Of a DNA stretch of 64,000 nt, positions 39,101-49,719 are shown piece after piece; positions within the stretch are counted from its first letter, which is position 1, and every line of letters begins with the position of its first letter. The stretch lies in assembly GCA_039621445.1 (NCBI GenBank), contig CP154954.1, positions 27,454,123-27,518,122 of the forward strand. Reading direction: 5' to 3'. Source of the stretch: Euglena gracilis. Its lineage: Eukaryota; Euglenida; Euglenophyceae; Euglenales. A program made the position numbers and the translations under genes. The notes below the pieces were generated by a model that had not been told where the DNA came from, searched no databases, and worked only from the letters and a program-made list of their open reading frames with translations.

Positions 39101-40769
39101 GTGCGGTTGTCAAAAAAGGAGGACATTTGTCAGGGGTTTTTTACAAACATTTATCCTTGTCAGTCAGAAATCCAGGGAGTTTTTGACGGGTTTTTTGTCA
39201 TCGGGATTGCGTCGAGGCCATTAGAGCATTTTTGCTACCCGTGGCCAGGGGTGCCGCTCGTTTTAAAACAACTTCGGCGTAGAGATCAAGTCATCCGGAC
39301 GCCGATGGTTCTTCTCCGGAAAGGAGTGTAGTGGTTTTTGATTTTAAGGTCAAACTCTAACTCGTACAAACAAACTGGCCTGGGGGCTATTCGGGACCCA
39401 AAAAAAAACTGGGCGGGCGGGGCGACCCAGGACAAAAAATCTGGGTCAGGGGGGGTTATTTAGGACAAAAAAAACTGGGCCAAGGGGGGGCCGGGCAATT
39501 CGGGACAAAAAATCTGGGCCTGGGGGGCTGTTCAGGACAAAATATCTGTGGGACCCACATCTGTGGCCAAAAAATGGCCCATAACTGTGGCACCTAGGTG
39601 GCCAGGTGGGCCCGACCTGTGTCCAAAAAATTGGACCAAAACTGTGGCACCCGGATGGTCAAAAAACTGTGGCCCCACCCGTGGCCAAAAATTGGCCCAT
39701 AACTATGCCACCCATCTGGCTGATAACTGTGGCACCCAAAAGTGGCCTTTATTGTGGCACGCCTCAGGCCCAAAGTCGCCCATGACTGTGGCCCAAAACT
39801 GCCCCCCCCCCCACCCAGTTGAACAAAACTGGTCCCCCACTGTGGAAAAAAACTGCAGATGGAAGATCCAACATTCAGATCATCACATCCCCTTCCCAAA
39901 AATGTTCACAGTGCATTGAGGCAGCAGAAAATAAACAAGTGACAGTTCGCAGCTTTAATCCAGTCCACAGCCCAAATCCAATCCATGGATATGATCAGGT
40001 TGACATAAAAAAGCCAATGGGGCCACCAAGCCCAGGCAGCCAGCAGACCAAGAAGCCGGGTAGCAAACCAGAAATGTCGCAGCATGGTGAAGTTCTGCAG
40101 CATCTGCAAAAAGGGGATGATAAGCCCTGTCCACCACTTCATTCCACACCTTGGACAGGACTTCCCTTGTACCTTGAAACCGTGTTTGGGCCGATTTCGA
40201 GACTTTGAAAGTCTTAAATCTTCGCCCAAAACACGGTTTCAAACAAGAACAGTGTTTTGGGCCAAGGTTTTAGGGAGACCCAGGGGCGACCACGGCGCCT
40301 TCGGCGCCGCGGTCCCCGCCCCTGGGCTCCCCCTAACTCTTGGCCCAAACACAGTTCTTGACACAGTAACTTGTTTCCCGACATTGTGCTTGATACTTGA
40401 TGATTTGACTTGCACTCAGCTTCAACTTGAAACTGTAAACTTCATGTAGAGGTAGATCAAATCTTGAAACCCACCAGGGGCTTTCACCATGGGCCTTCTG
40501 GGTTGTTCTCCATGTCGCTCTCCTCGTCCAGCCCCACCAGGGGCTTTGTTTTGCCGGCCATGTGATATGTCAAAAAAATAAACACTCAGAAAGTGCTACC
40601 GTTTGGGGAGCGGACATTAATTTAAGCCGGGCGATTCCTTATGAGAAACGCGAATATTTGGCAGCTGACAAATGTTTAAATGTCATATTAAATGTTTAAA
40701 TGTCACAAATGTTTAAATGTCAGATGTCTGTCAGAAACCCTTGTCATTTGCCAAAATTTGCACTGCTGG
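39101..40769. repeat. 1.67-kb dispersed repeat, copy A
   Basis: Over 90% identical to 50337-51815 in the same orientation, apart from a 190-bp insertion (40177-40366) and small indels. Left end AGGGGTTTTTTACAGACATT and right end (inverse) AAGGGTTTCTGACAGACATT form an imperfect terminal inverted repeat, so it may be a DNA transposon derivative. The interior contains ~30-bp units CCAAAACTGTGGCACCC. Frames of ~100 codons in both copies have no recognisable domain. Flanked on both sides by GACTTTGTCC palindromes. Confidence 0.8.
40177..40366. mobile_element. 190-bp double-hairpin insertion
   Basis: Absent from the sister repeat at 51422, which reads straight through ACCTTGTAACTTG. Hairpin 1: TTGAAACCGTGTTTGGGC and its inverse. 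Hairpin 2: AAGAACAGTGTTTTGGGCC and its inverse, with GACCCAGGGGCG stems and a CGGCGCCTTCGGCGCCG core (40293-40309). No clear target duplication. The first stem shares GAAACCGTGT with the element termini at 22630 and 47892. Confidence 0.85.
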
Positions 40770-40924
40770 TCCCCCCTCCGACTTAGGACAAAGTCGGGGG
40801 AGGGGGGGCCTTGCTATAAGTTGGTGTACCAACCCCCCTCCGACTCAGGACAAAGTCGGTGTACGCCTAATGTGGAAAAGTGTCACAACTACGTTTTCAA
40901 CGAATACATTTGTTTTTTTACAGC

Positions 40925-41340
40925 TCCATGTTGCCCGCACAGGTCGTGAACGTCCTTGAAGCCGCCCTGGGACCCCTGCCATCACCCGCAGAGTTTTTGG
41001 CACGGTTGAAGGACGCCGTGGAACCCCAAAACAAACCTTCTGCGGACACAGTGCTTTTGGATACTTTCAGTCAAAAATTGTGCCCCAGCCTTATAGCAGC
41101 GCCAAAAATCAGAAGGGGGGATTTGTCGCCCTCGCCAATTTTCAAATAATTTGCGAAATGCGAGGCTATGTCACCACGGATTTGGATGACGATATGGTGG
41201 CATTTGCAAAGTGGGTGCTTTCAGTGCACGCTTTGCATGACACAGAAGCTGAAAAGAATGCCACAAGTTGCCACAAAGGCAGCTTTTGGGGACAAGGCAC
41301 AGGGGGGGGGGTGGGGGGGGTCCGAGGGGGGTGGTTGGAA
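40925..41340 (+). pseudogene. exon-like coding stretch of unknown protein, frameshifted
   Basis: After TTTTTTTACAG the frame reads MLPAQVVNVLEAALGPLPSP then AEFLARLKDAVEPQNKPSAD. About 55 codons later the sensible reading shifts frame to SSAKNQKGGFVALANFQIIC and DDDMVAFAKWVLSVHALHDT before entering a G-run module. Both halves have protein-like composition but I know no family for them. It could be two exons with an unseen boundary, or a broken retroelement gag-type gene. Confidence 0.3.
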
Positions 41341-41771
41341 GCTGTACAGGGGGGGGGGGGGAGGGGGGGGGCCCAGAAAATCGCAACTGTACTGCCTACC
41401 CCCGAGACAGTTGCGACATTTTTCGTCCAATTGAGGTTGTCTTCGTTGTACATACCATTCCCCCCCCCATAGAGTCACCCCCTTGGGAGGGGAATTTGGC
41501 CAAGGTGACTAATAGGGGGGGGGGGTGTAAGAACTGGCTAACTCAGGGGGGGGGGGGCAATTTATGCCCAATTTTTGCCCCCTACCCCAATTCTTGGGTG
41601 TTTCAAGGTTATCTTTTTGGGCATTCCGGGGCAATTTTCATGAATGACAACCATCAAAAAATTCCGATGGCCAAATTTGGTGGTTTTTTTCAAAGAAAAA
41701 TATTTCCCTCCAAAAAATTGTTTTTGCCTGGGGTCCAAGGGTTACTAATAGGGGGGGTCACTAACTAGGGG

Positions 41772-42050
41772 CAGGGTTGACGTTTTTTTGTTTTGTTGTT
41801 TTTATAAAAAAAAGGCATGTTCTTTTAAAAAAAAACCCAAAAATGTTTATTTGTTTTAAAAAAAAAGCAAAAGTTGACTTTTTTCCTTGCGGAATGACCA
41901 TTTTTTTCAGGAAAAAGTTTTGAAGTAATCTTTTTGGTCATCAAAGTGACGTTTTTTAGTTTTTCCAAGGACATGATGGTTCATGTCCTTTCTGGACTAC
42001 GAAGCTGCAGAGATAAAAAAAACTGACCTTTTTCCTTTTTAAAAAAAATG
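41772..42050. mobile_element. truncated CAGGGTTGACG-family element
   Basis: Has the left terminus CAGGGTTGACG and the A/T homopolymer subterminal blocks of the copies at 29729, 44360 and 54531, but runs into unrelated AAAATGGCCC sequence near 42050 without the right terminus. Confidence 0.6.
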
Positions 42051-42438
42051 TGCAAAAAAATGGTGCATTTCCACATCCAAAACAGAATTTTTTGGGCATT
42101 CCTTCAAAAATGGCCCAAAATGCATCCCAAAAAATGTGATGGTCAAGAAAATCCTGACAAAATTTCCTTTCAAAAAATGAAAAAATGACCAATTTCGGAC
42201 AAAAAATTTTTCATCTGTCTCGGGGGGGTTGGAAGTGGGGGGGGAGGGGGGGGGGTCCCAGGAGGGGGGGGGGTTGGAACTGTACAGGGGGGGGGGGGGG
42301 GGGGCGCCCCAGGTTTGACCAACTGTACTGCCTTGTCCCCTTTGTGTCAACTCGAGCTGAAGAAGAGCGAGTACCGCGCCGCGCGCCGCGGTGTACGCGG
42401 CACCACCGGCTCCGGAGGGGGCAGCTACCTCGGTTGTT

Positions 42439-42720
42439 ATGGATAACCTGCCTAACTCTTTCCCCCGCGGCCTCAAAAAAAAAACTGAAACCACCGAGGA
42501 CCGCATGCAAGGCAAGCCTTGTGCGCGTTGCCTTATGCCCCTTGGCAAGCGCGGCTTGTTGCGCCCCATGGACTGCGACTCATGCCACAAATTTTGGCAC
42601 CTCGATTGCGCAGGCCGTTCCATGCCCCCTCCCCGCAAAAATTGGTGTTGTCTTCGTTGCGATGGCCGGGACATGCCTCCCTTGCCAGCTCGTGTCCAGA
42701 ACGCGAAGCGAAAGCAATGA
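42439..42720 (+). CDS. small PHD-finger protein
   Basis: PHD fingers are zinc-binding modules that usually read histone H3 tails; some retroelement proteins also carry them. From the ATG at 42439 the ORF encodes 93 residues. A C4HC3 pattern is visible: CARC at residues ~28-31, then CDSC, HKFWHLDC and WCCLRC, i.e. C-x2-C, C-x2-C-x4-H-x2-C, W-x-C-x2-C. N-terminal residues are basic (RGLKKK). The C-terminus RVQNAKRKQ is also basic and ends at TGA. The frame opens just after a TGA at 42358, so an upstream GTG is not needed. No neighbours in the same frame are recognised. It could be a single-exon gene or a fragment of a mobile element. Confidence 0.55.
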   Translation: MDNLPNSFPRGLKKKTETTEDRMQGKPCARCLMPLGKRGLLRPMDCDSCHKFWHLDCAGRSMPPPRKNWCCLRCDGRDMPPLPARVQNAKRKQ

Positions 42721-42974
42721 GGAGGACACCAACTGTCTGCCACCGTTTTTTCTCCTGGAAACATTCAGTGGCATTGTGGATGCCTTGACCAGGTTTTTGC
42801 GTTAGCTACTCCCTCTTCCCTCCTGTGCCTTGCTCCTTTACACCATGAGTATGGCAGCCGCAACCAGTATCCAATGGTTGGGAAAATGGATTGCACCAGA
42901 AGAAAGGGGGTCCTCCGGACTCAGGACAAAGTCGGTGGACCCAACCCCCGACTTTGTCATCATAGGTGTCACAA

Positions 42975-43565
42975 GGGGGGGGGTCGGGGGGGGGGGCGGC
43001 CGCCCCCCCCGGGATTTTGGAAAGAAAAAAAATTCAGCATGAATGTGATATTTTTCTTTGCAATGCCATGTTCAATGGTCCAAAAGGCGTTACCGTCTCG
43101 GCTGCCTTCGGCAGCCACCTTACCAGTTAAGTTTATTTCACTCGACCCCGGGGGGGGGGGGCTCCCATCCCGAATTTGGGGCTGGATTTTGAGCTGCTGG
43201 CTGGTCACGGAGGGTCACGGGGGGTGTTCCCCCCGTGACCCCCCCGTGACCCGAACATGGACCCTTTTTGACGAAATTTTGTCGGTAATTTTGAGGTGTA
43301 AATTTTTCAAATTTGGGCTTGGTGATTCCTAATTTGGTGTCAAAATCCTATTTTAGGTGTGGGGATTCCTAATTTGTGTAATTTTTCTCCAAAAAATTCG
43401 ACTCGGTGATTCCTAATTTTGCCACCATGTTCCCCCCTGTGACCCCCCCATCACCCCCCCGTGACCCCCCCCCCGTGACCCGAACCACCCCCTTGGAGAA
43501 TGAAATTGCAAAATCCATTGCCGTCTCGGCCGTCTTTGGCGGCCAAAATAAAGTCCTTGAAAAAA
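42975..43565. repeat. segment inversely duplicated at 44715-44945
   Basis: Reverse-complement similarity covers CTGCCTTCGGCAGCCACCTT with flanks and TTGCAAAATCCATTGCCGTC with flanks. In this copy a GTGACC/CCTAATTT element (43205-43497) and a CAGCCAGCAGC fragment separate the two blocks, which are adjacent in the 44.7-kb copy. Confidence 0.75.
43205..43497. mobile_element. CCCCCCGTGACC / GATTCCTAATTT sandwich element, copy 1
   Basis: Blocks of CCCCCCGTGACCC repeats flank an AT-rich core with four GGTGATTCCTAATTT words and a TTTTTGACGAAATTTTGTCGG segment. The inverse duplicate at 44.7 kb lacks it, which suggests insertion. Copies at 47535-47870, 54755-55035 and a variant at 56930-57260. Confidence 0.7.
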
Positions 43566-44359
43566 ACCCCATGGCACTTCTTGATGTTTGATTTTGACCA
43601 CAAACCGACTTTTTCCCCTCCGTTGATGCTAATTGCTTTTTGGGACCCCACAAACCACTTTCACCTTGGCTGTTTGAATCAGACCGTTGCTTACCCCCTG
43701 CCCCCCCCCCCCCGGGCATAGGTGTAGGAACAATTTTTTCCCGGGGGGCGAGCCAAAAAAATTTTCTTGGCACAACCAAAATGTATTTTTTTTCTGTCCT
43801 GGCCCCGAAGGGGCCGAGACCATGGGCTTTTTTTAGTCTTGGACCCCTCCCCCCCCCCCCCCGGGGGGGGGGGGGTAGGGTGGGTCCCTTTGACCCCCCC
43901 CCCCCCGGGGGGGGGGGTTGGGGCTGGTGGGTATATCTTTTTTGGCGCCGAAAATCTTGAAAAGGTGCTATTTTTGGCACTTTTTGGCCATTTTCGGGTA
44001 AAAGTGGATGGGTCCTACGCTAACGTCTCTTTGAAGTCCAAGGAGCCCAGGTACAGGGGGGAGGGGGGGTCCCAGACCTCCCCTGTTCACTTCCGAACTG
44101 AACTGGACATGTTGACTTCCCGGAGGAGGGTGGGTCCGGCGCCGAAGGCGCCAATTTTTTTTGAAAAATACCCTTTTCGGTGTTCGCACGTTGTTCCGTT
44201 GTTTTTTTTTTGTTTTTTTTCTAAGTGAACAAGTACATCCAGGTTCACGGGGGGGGTTCTCACTTCCGAAGTGAACTGAACAGGGGGGAGGGAGGGAGGG
44301 GGAGTCCGGGGTCCCGAAGTGTACTACCTAGCCTCCAATGCGAAAAAATCAAACTAGAA

Positions 44360-44672
44360 CAGGGTTGACGTTTTTTGTTTTTTTTAAAAGAAACAAAAAA
44401 ACATGTTTTTTTTTAAAAAGCAAAAAAACATGTTTTTTTGAAAAAGCAAAAATTGACCTTTTTCCTTGCAAAATCGCCATTTTTTGAGGAAAATTTTTCG
44501 GGGGTGGTTCGGGTGACGGGGGGGGGGGGTCAGAGGGGAACACCACATTTTCGGTGGCCAAATTCACCCAAACCCTCCATGACGTTTTTTTTTTTTTTTT
44601 TTTTTTAAAAAACATTTTTTTTTTTAAAAAAAATGCTTTTTTGTTTCAAAAAAACACAAGCCGTCAACCTTG
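44360..44672. mobile_element. 313-bp hAT-like MITE, CAGGGTTGACG family, exact 8-bp TSD
   Basis: Termini CAGGGTTGACG / CGTCAACCTTG; AACTAGAA is duplicated exactly (44352-44359, 44673-44680). Subterminal A/T homopolymers as in 29729-30150. Confidence 0.9.
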
Positions 44673-45514
44673 AACTAGAATCCCAAAGAAACAATGAGTA
44701 TCAAAGGAGGTGCCTCAAGGGCTTTATTTCAGCCGCCAAAGGCGGCCGAGACGGTAATGGATTTTGCAATTTCATTTTCTAGAAATGTGATTTTAACTGG
44801 TAAGGTGGCTGCCGAAGGCAGCCGAGATGGTAACGCCCTTTGAACCATTGATCATGTCATTGCACAGGAAAATATCATACTTGCAATGCCAAAAAAAATT
44901 TCTTTCCAAAATCCCGGGGGGGGGGGGGGGGCGGCTGCCCCCCGACCCCCCCTTTCTACACCCCTGCCCCCGGGGGTGAGTGACTGACTGGTTTTTTGGC
45001 CCCCTCCCCCCGGGGGTGGGGTAGGCCAAAAGTGGTTGAGTGGCCAACCGGCGCCAAAGGCACCGGAGAAAATTTTGGCCAAAAATGGCCTTGAAAGGCC
45101 AAAAGGTGACTGGTGTTCCTGAGTGGCTGACCCCCTGGGGGGGGGGTGTAAAGTGACTGACTGGCTTGGCCGAAAAAGTGACTGACTGGTTTTTTCGGAG
45201 CGGAGTGGAAAGTGACCCCCGGGGGGTCGCTAAGCAATGGTATGGTTTGAATACAAACTGATTCCCCATGTCCCCTCCCATGTCCCATTTTCTTGACCAG
45301 CCGAGTTTGGGGGAAACTCTGCGGGTCAACAAAAAATGATTCTGCGCAAAGTGAAAAATGGCTTCTTCACCCTCCCCCCCAGGTTATGAAGTCGACAGTT
45401 GGGTTGACCAAAGGAATTTTATTGGCCGAGCCAAAAAAAAGCCCCGTCGGCCGGGGCCGAGGGACAATATGGGGGGGGGGACAATATGGGGGGGGGTATG
45501 CCCTTTTCTGGCCA

Positions 45515-45835
45515 CGACCCGTAGCCGAAAGCTGGCCCAAAGCTGGCCACGACCTGTGGCCCAAAACTAGCCATGACCTGTGGCCCAAAACTGGCCACGA
45601 CCTGTGACCCAAAACCACCCACGACCTATGACCCAAAACTAGCCACCACCTGTGGCCCAAAACTGGCCACCACCTGTGGCCCAAAACTCGCCAGCACATC
45701 TTGCCCAAAACTCGCCAGCACATCTGGCCCAAAACTGGCCACCACATCCTGCCCAAAACTGGCCAGATGAGCTGGCCCAAAACTGGCCAGCACATCTGTC
45801 CACCACATCTGGCCCAAACCCGCCCCAAAGATGTG
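45515..45835. repeat. ~30-bp minisatellite GCCCAAAACTGGCCACGACC
   Basis: About ten imperfect units. Open frames on both strands here are by-products. The unit resembles the CCAAAACTGTGGCACCC units inside the 1.5-1.7 kb repeats at 39.6 and 50.9 kb. Confidence 0.85.
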
Positions 45836-46127
45836 GCACCAAAAAAGTTATTCAAATCTTTGTAAAGCAAATCAGAAGTCTCAGCAATTTATGCTTCAGC
45901 TTTTGTGAGACGACAAGTGTGTGACAATCATCGGCAACAGCGCCTCAGCTACTGACAGCCGCTCCTGCTTGATAGATTTCAACAAATTCTTGTCAGTGAT
46001 CTGAAGCAGAGAGAAAAGATCATTCCCTGACAGCATTGTTTGGCAAACCTTTGTATCAGAGGAGCGCTGGATGCCGAGAGAAGTCAGTGTCTTCTGATAT
46101 CTTTAAGTCTTCTCAATCATCACAGCA

Positions 46128-46815
46128 TCGGGGGGTTGGTGCATCCCCCCCCCCCCCCCCTCTCCGAGGGGCTCGCCACGCCATTTCCCCCCCCCCCCAG
46201 CCGGACCCCCTCGCCACGCCACCTATTACATTTTTGATTTTGCAACCATGGTACCAAGGCTGGATTGAGGTTGAGGTATTGAGGTTGAGGTTGAGGCTGA
46301 GGTTGAGGTTGAGGTTTTCCAACCTCCATCTTTCCTCAATGTCACCTCAATGCGAAAATCCAAAGGAATACGACTCAACAACAAAGAGAATTGAAAAAGA
46401 GTTACAAAGAGAGGCAAATTACCTGGATTTTTTCAAAAATTGGCAATTGGTCACTTATTTCAAGTTTTTAATCGGCACCCCACTATTTTTTCTTGTTTCC
46501 ACCCACATATGTTGTAAATTGTCATAAAAGCTGTCAAAATTGCCTTTGGAAAAGGTTTTAGAAGAGGAGGTGGTCCAATCCATGCTTTTTGTGAGTTCAT
46601 TTTTTTGAATTTTGGACATTGAGGTAACATTGAGGTTGAGGTTGAGGTTGAGGTCGTTGACATTGAGGTTGAACTTTTTTTGAAATCCTCAACCTCAATC
46701 CCGCCCTGATGGTACACCCCTCTCCCCCCATCCGAGACCCCCTCGCCACGCCATTTCCCTCCCCCCCCCCCCCTATTTGGACCCCCTCGCCACGGCGTAC
46801 CAACCCCCCATCAAA
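46128..46815. mobile_element. element bounded by GGTTGGTGCATCCCC / CGTACCAACC
   Basis: Left GGGGTTGGTGCATCCCC and right GGCGTACCAACCCCCC are inverted, with CTCGCCACGCCA words next to each end. The interior has two GAGGTT minisatellite blocks (46262-46318, 46619-46697). Related modules at 36500-36745. Confidence 0.55.
46262..46697. repeat. (GAGGTT)n minisatellite blocks
   Basis: GAGGTT hexamers, about ten at 46262-46318 and about eight at 46619-46697. Confidence 0.85.
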
Positions 46816-47534
46816 CATCATTGGGGGTGTACGGGTCGTGGGGGGGTCGCGGGGGGGTCGCGGGGAGAACGTGACAGTTTTGATGGGTCACGTGTGACTA
46901 GTGTGACCTCACATACAACGTCACATGTCACCTATTTTTAGAACTATTAGGAATTTATCACACATTTTTGGCAATTTTGATTCCTAATTTTGGGTGCCAA
47001 TTCCTAATCAGGTTCCATTTTTGCTCCTATTGGGATGTGGAAACCCTCCATGTGTGGGTCGCGGGGGTCGTGCGGGGGGGGGGGGTGGGGGGTACACCCC
47101 CATTCTGTGAAGTGGTCCCACTCATGGGTCGTTTGGACTTGTGTCCACATTGGTGCCCTGTAGGAGGGCGGACATTAATGTGGGATGGGCCATTCCTAGC
47201 GCGGAGGGTTTCTGTTTTTTGAATGTCATACTAATGTCAATTGTCTGTCAGAAACCCTTGTCATTTGTCAAAATTGGGAATGCAAGCCTGGATCACCCAA
47301 TTGAAAGCTCAGTCGATGTGACCTGCGTTTGCCCTCGGGATACAGTCCCTCCTGGACAACTGGACAAGCTGCAAGGTAAACCCTCCCCCCAAATGATACC
47401 CCCCCCAAATAATACCCCCCCTTGGGGTCCGACTTTGGCCGCCGAAATAATACCCCCCCCCAATTTTGGGCCGAATGCCCGGATTTTTACCTGATAATGT
47501 AGGTAAAAATCACAATCTCTGACAACAAATTGTG

Positions 47535-47870
47535 TGTGTTACCCCCGTGACCCCCCCCCGTGACCCCCCGTGACCTGAACAAGGACCGTTTTGGCGAAAT
47601 TTTGTGGGGAAAATTCTTTGCTGGTGATGCCTAATTTAAGAAAATTCTCAGGCAGATTCCTAATTTTCAGGTGTAAATTTTTCAAATTTGAGCTTGGATT
47701 CCTAATTTGGTGTCAAAATCCTAATTTCAGGTGTGGCGATTCCTAATTTGTTTAATTTTTCCCCGCTCGATGATTCCTAATTTTGCCACCAAAAATATGG
47801 TGTTCCCCCCGTGACCCCCCCTCGTGACCCCCCGGTGACCCCCCCGTGACCCGAACCACCCCCAGTGACC
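47535..47870. mobile_element. CCCCCCGTGACC / GATTCCTAATTT sandwich element, copy 2
   Basis: Same order of parts as 43205-43497: GTGACC block, GGCGAAATTTTGTGGGG, CCTAATTT words, GGTGTCAAAATCCTAATTT, TTTTGCCACCAAAAAT, GTGACC block. Confidence 0.8.
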
Positions 47871-47891
47871 CCAAAGGGGTTCACGGGACTC

Positions 47892-48953
47892 TGAAACCGT
47901 GTATTGGGGCTCTGGCTTCACGCCCGAACCGGCGTTCTGGACGCCGGTTCGGCGCAGAAATTTTTGCACCGAACCGGCGTCCAGAACGGGAAGATGGCGT
48001 CCAGGGGAACCAAAATAAAAGTGTCAAAAGTGTTCAAAATGGTTAGTAGACATGTGGCAATCACATCTGAGCAGTTTTTGGGGTATTTGGCCAGATACCA
48101 CCCCCCCCCCCCTCTATTTGGCCGCCCTCCGGGCGGCCCGGACCCCCCTTCTGGCCAATTAGGGAGGGGGGACAATTAGGGGGGGGTTACCCCTACCCCC
48201 CCCCTAATTGGCCACCTGGACCCCGTCCTTTACAGTCGCGAACCCCCTAAAACACCCAAATAAAGACATTTTCCCTTGAAATGAGTAACCCCCCCCCCCT
48301 AATTGGCCACCTGGGCTCTGGCCAATTAGGGGGGGGGACAAATAGAGGGGGGGGGGGTTGGTATTGTATTTTGTGCAACAATTTCCATTTGGCCAAGTTT
48401 GGGGAATTTTTGAAATAGAACACCATGCAGCATGGCTGAAATCTAAGGCCATCTGCTGAAAGCCCCTGAGAAGAGCTTTCAACCGATGGGCAACATGGCT
48501 GGTGAAACATAGGAATTTCGACTTTGCAAACAGGGTCGGAAAATGCGATCGCCGATTTTCAGAGTGCTCTGCGGTATAGCTGAGTTCTGAGGGTACCAAA
48601 TGAAAGGTCTTGGCGAGAGCTTTCAATTGATATGCTGTATGGCACCTGAGGTGTGGGATTTCACAAATTAAGATGTCAAATTTTGGAATGCACGATCGCT
48701 GAAAATAAGCGTTGTATGGATAACTGAATCCTATGGCCATTTGCCAAAAGCCCTTGAGAACAGCTTTCGATCGATGGGTAACATGGCAGCAGACCTGTGA
48801 AAATTCGAATGGCCGATCGACATGGCCATGCGCCCAAAGGAGCCCATAAATGCTCCAAATTGTTCGAAAAATGGGTATTTAAGCCGAAATTGGCCTGGAT
48901 TCCTTGAACGCCGGTTCGGGCGTGAAGCCAGAGCCCCTAATCCACGGTTTCAA
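47892..48953. mobile_element. element with ~45-bp TIRs TGAAACCGTG (copy 2)
   Basis: Left TGAAACCGTGTATTGGGGC, right ...CCTAATCCACGGTTTCA, both continuing into CTCTGGCTTCACGCCCGAAC. It is collinear with pieces of 22630-24602. A C-run palindrome with the word CTCTATTTG (48099-48358) is present here and absent from the matching place at ~23445. Confidence 0.75.
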
Positions 48954-49153
48954 CAGCGGTGTCCTTCACGCCGGTTCGGGCGTGAAGCTGTGTTCCAGAA
49001 CGCCGGTTCGGGCGGCAGCCCGAACCGGCGTTCTGGACACAGTTTTCGTATCAGAAAAATTTCGAAATTTTGGAAAAATAATACCCCTTCCAAATAATAC
49101 CCCCCCTCGGGCCGGGACGTCGGCAAAAAAAAATAATACCCGGGGGGTATTAT

Positions 49154-49270
49154 TTGGGGGGACACCTGGATGATGCCCACATCATGGGCATGCCAGAACA
49201 GCTTGAAAGGGCAGTGAGGCTGATCCTGGACGAGGCCATAGATTGGTGTGGGACTCAACCTGACAAAGTG
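49154..49270 (+). pseudogene. reverse-transcriptase active-site-like fragment
   Basis: Reads HLDDAHIMGMPEQLERAVRL then ILDEAIDWCGTQPDKV. The layout fits the 'Y/FxDDxxxxGxxxxxxxAxxxLxxxxxxxGLxxNxxKC' palm segment of retroelement polymerases with H replacing the aromatic. Short and without neighbours in frame. Confidence 0.35.
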
Positions 49271-49449
49271 TGCCACTCCCCCCCTTTATTTGAGCACACC
49301 CACGGGCCAAAGGACCCCCCAAATGCTCAAATAAGGGGGGGTCAAATAGGGGGGGGGGGCAAAAATTCCTTTAGAAAGAGGGCAAAAAAATTTTTCGGTG
49401 CCTAAAATTTTTTCTTCCCCAAACCCAAATTAAGGGGGGGTCAAATAGG

Positions 49450-49704
49450 GGGGGGGAGTGGTAAGCTCTGGGGTCCCGCATTTGTTGGGCGTGTATAGGC
49501 ATCAAGACATTGTCTGAGCACCGTGAACTGTAGGTGCGGCAACAGCAGCAGTTGCAGCAGGTCGCACGCTTTCCGGACTGCCAAGAGGCGCTCCTCCCAA
49601 AGGACAGTGGTGAAGTCCAGCTTTCCTTCCGGGTGGCAGACGGGCACTCCGAACGCGCGGATGCCAGAGCCAGGTGTGAAAGGTTCGACTGGGATGCGTT
49701 AAGT
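49450..49704 (-). pseudogene. reverse-transcriptase thumb/C-terminal fragment
   Basis: Open from a TAA near 49705. Reads PFTPGSGIRAFGVPVCHPEG then ERLLAVRKACDLLQLLLLPH and VLRQCLDAY. 'GIxxLGVPxGxxxxxxxxLxxRLxxxxxxxxxLxxLxxxxxxxxLLRxC' is the segment following the active site in many protist retroelements. It is on the opposite strand to the DD fragment at 49154, so the element is rearranged. Confidence 0.45.
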
Positions 49705-49719
49705 GAACGATTTGCTGTG

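Noticed and set aside
39594-40242. ~100-codon frames inside repeat copy A that recur in copy B (50585-51481)
   Set aside because: Conservation is explained by the shared DNA; frames contain the CCAAAACTGTGGCACCC units and no recognisable domain.
45367-45870. Trp/Gly/Gln repeat ORF on the minus strand
   Set aside because: Minisatellite GCCCAAAACTGGCCACGACC; not a structural protein gene.
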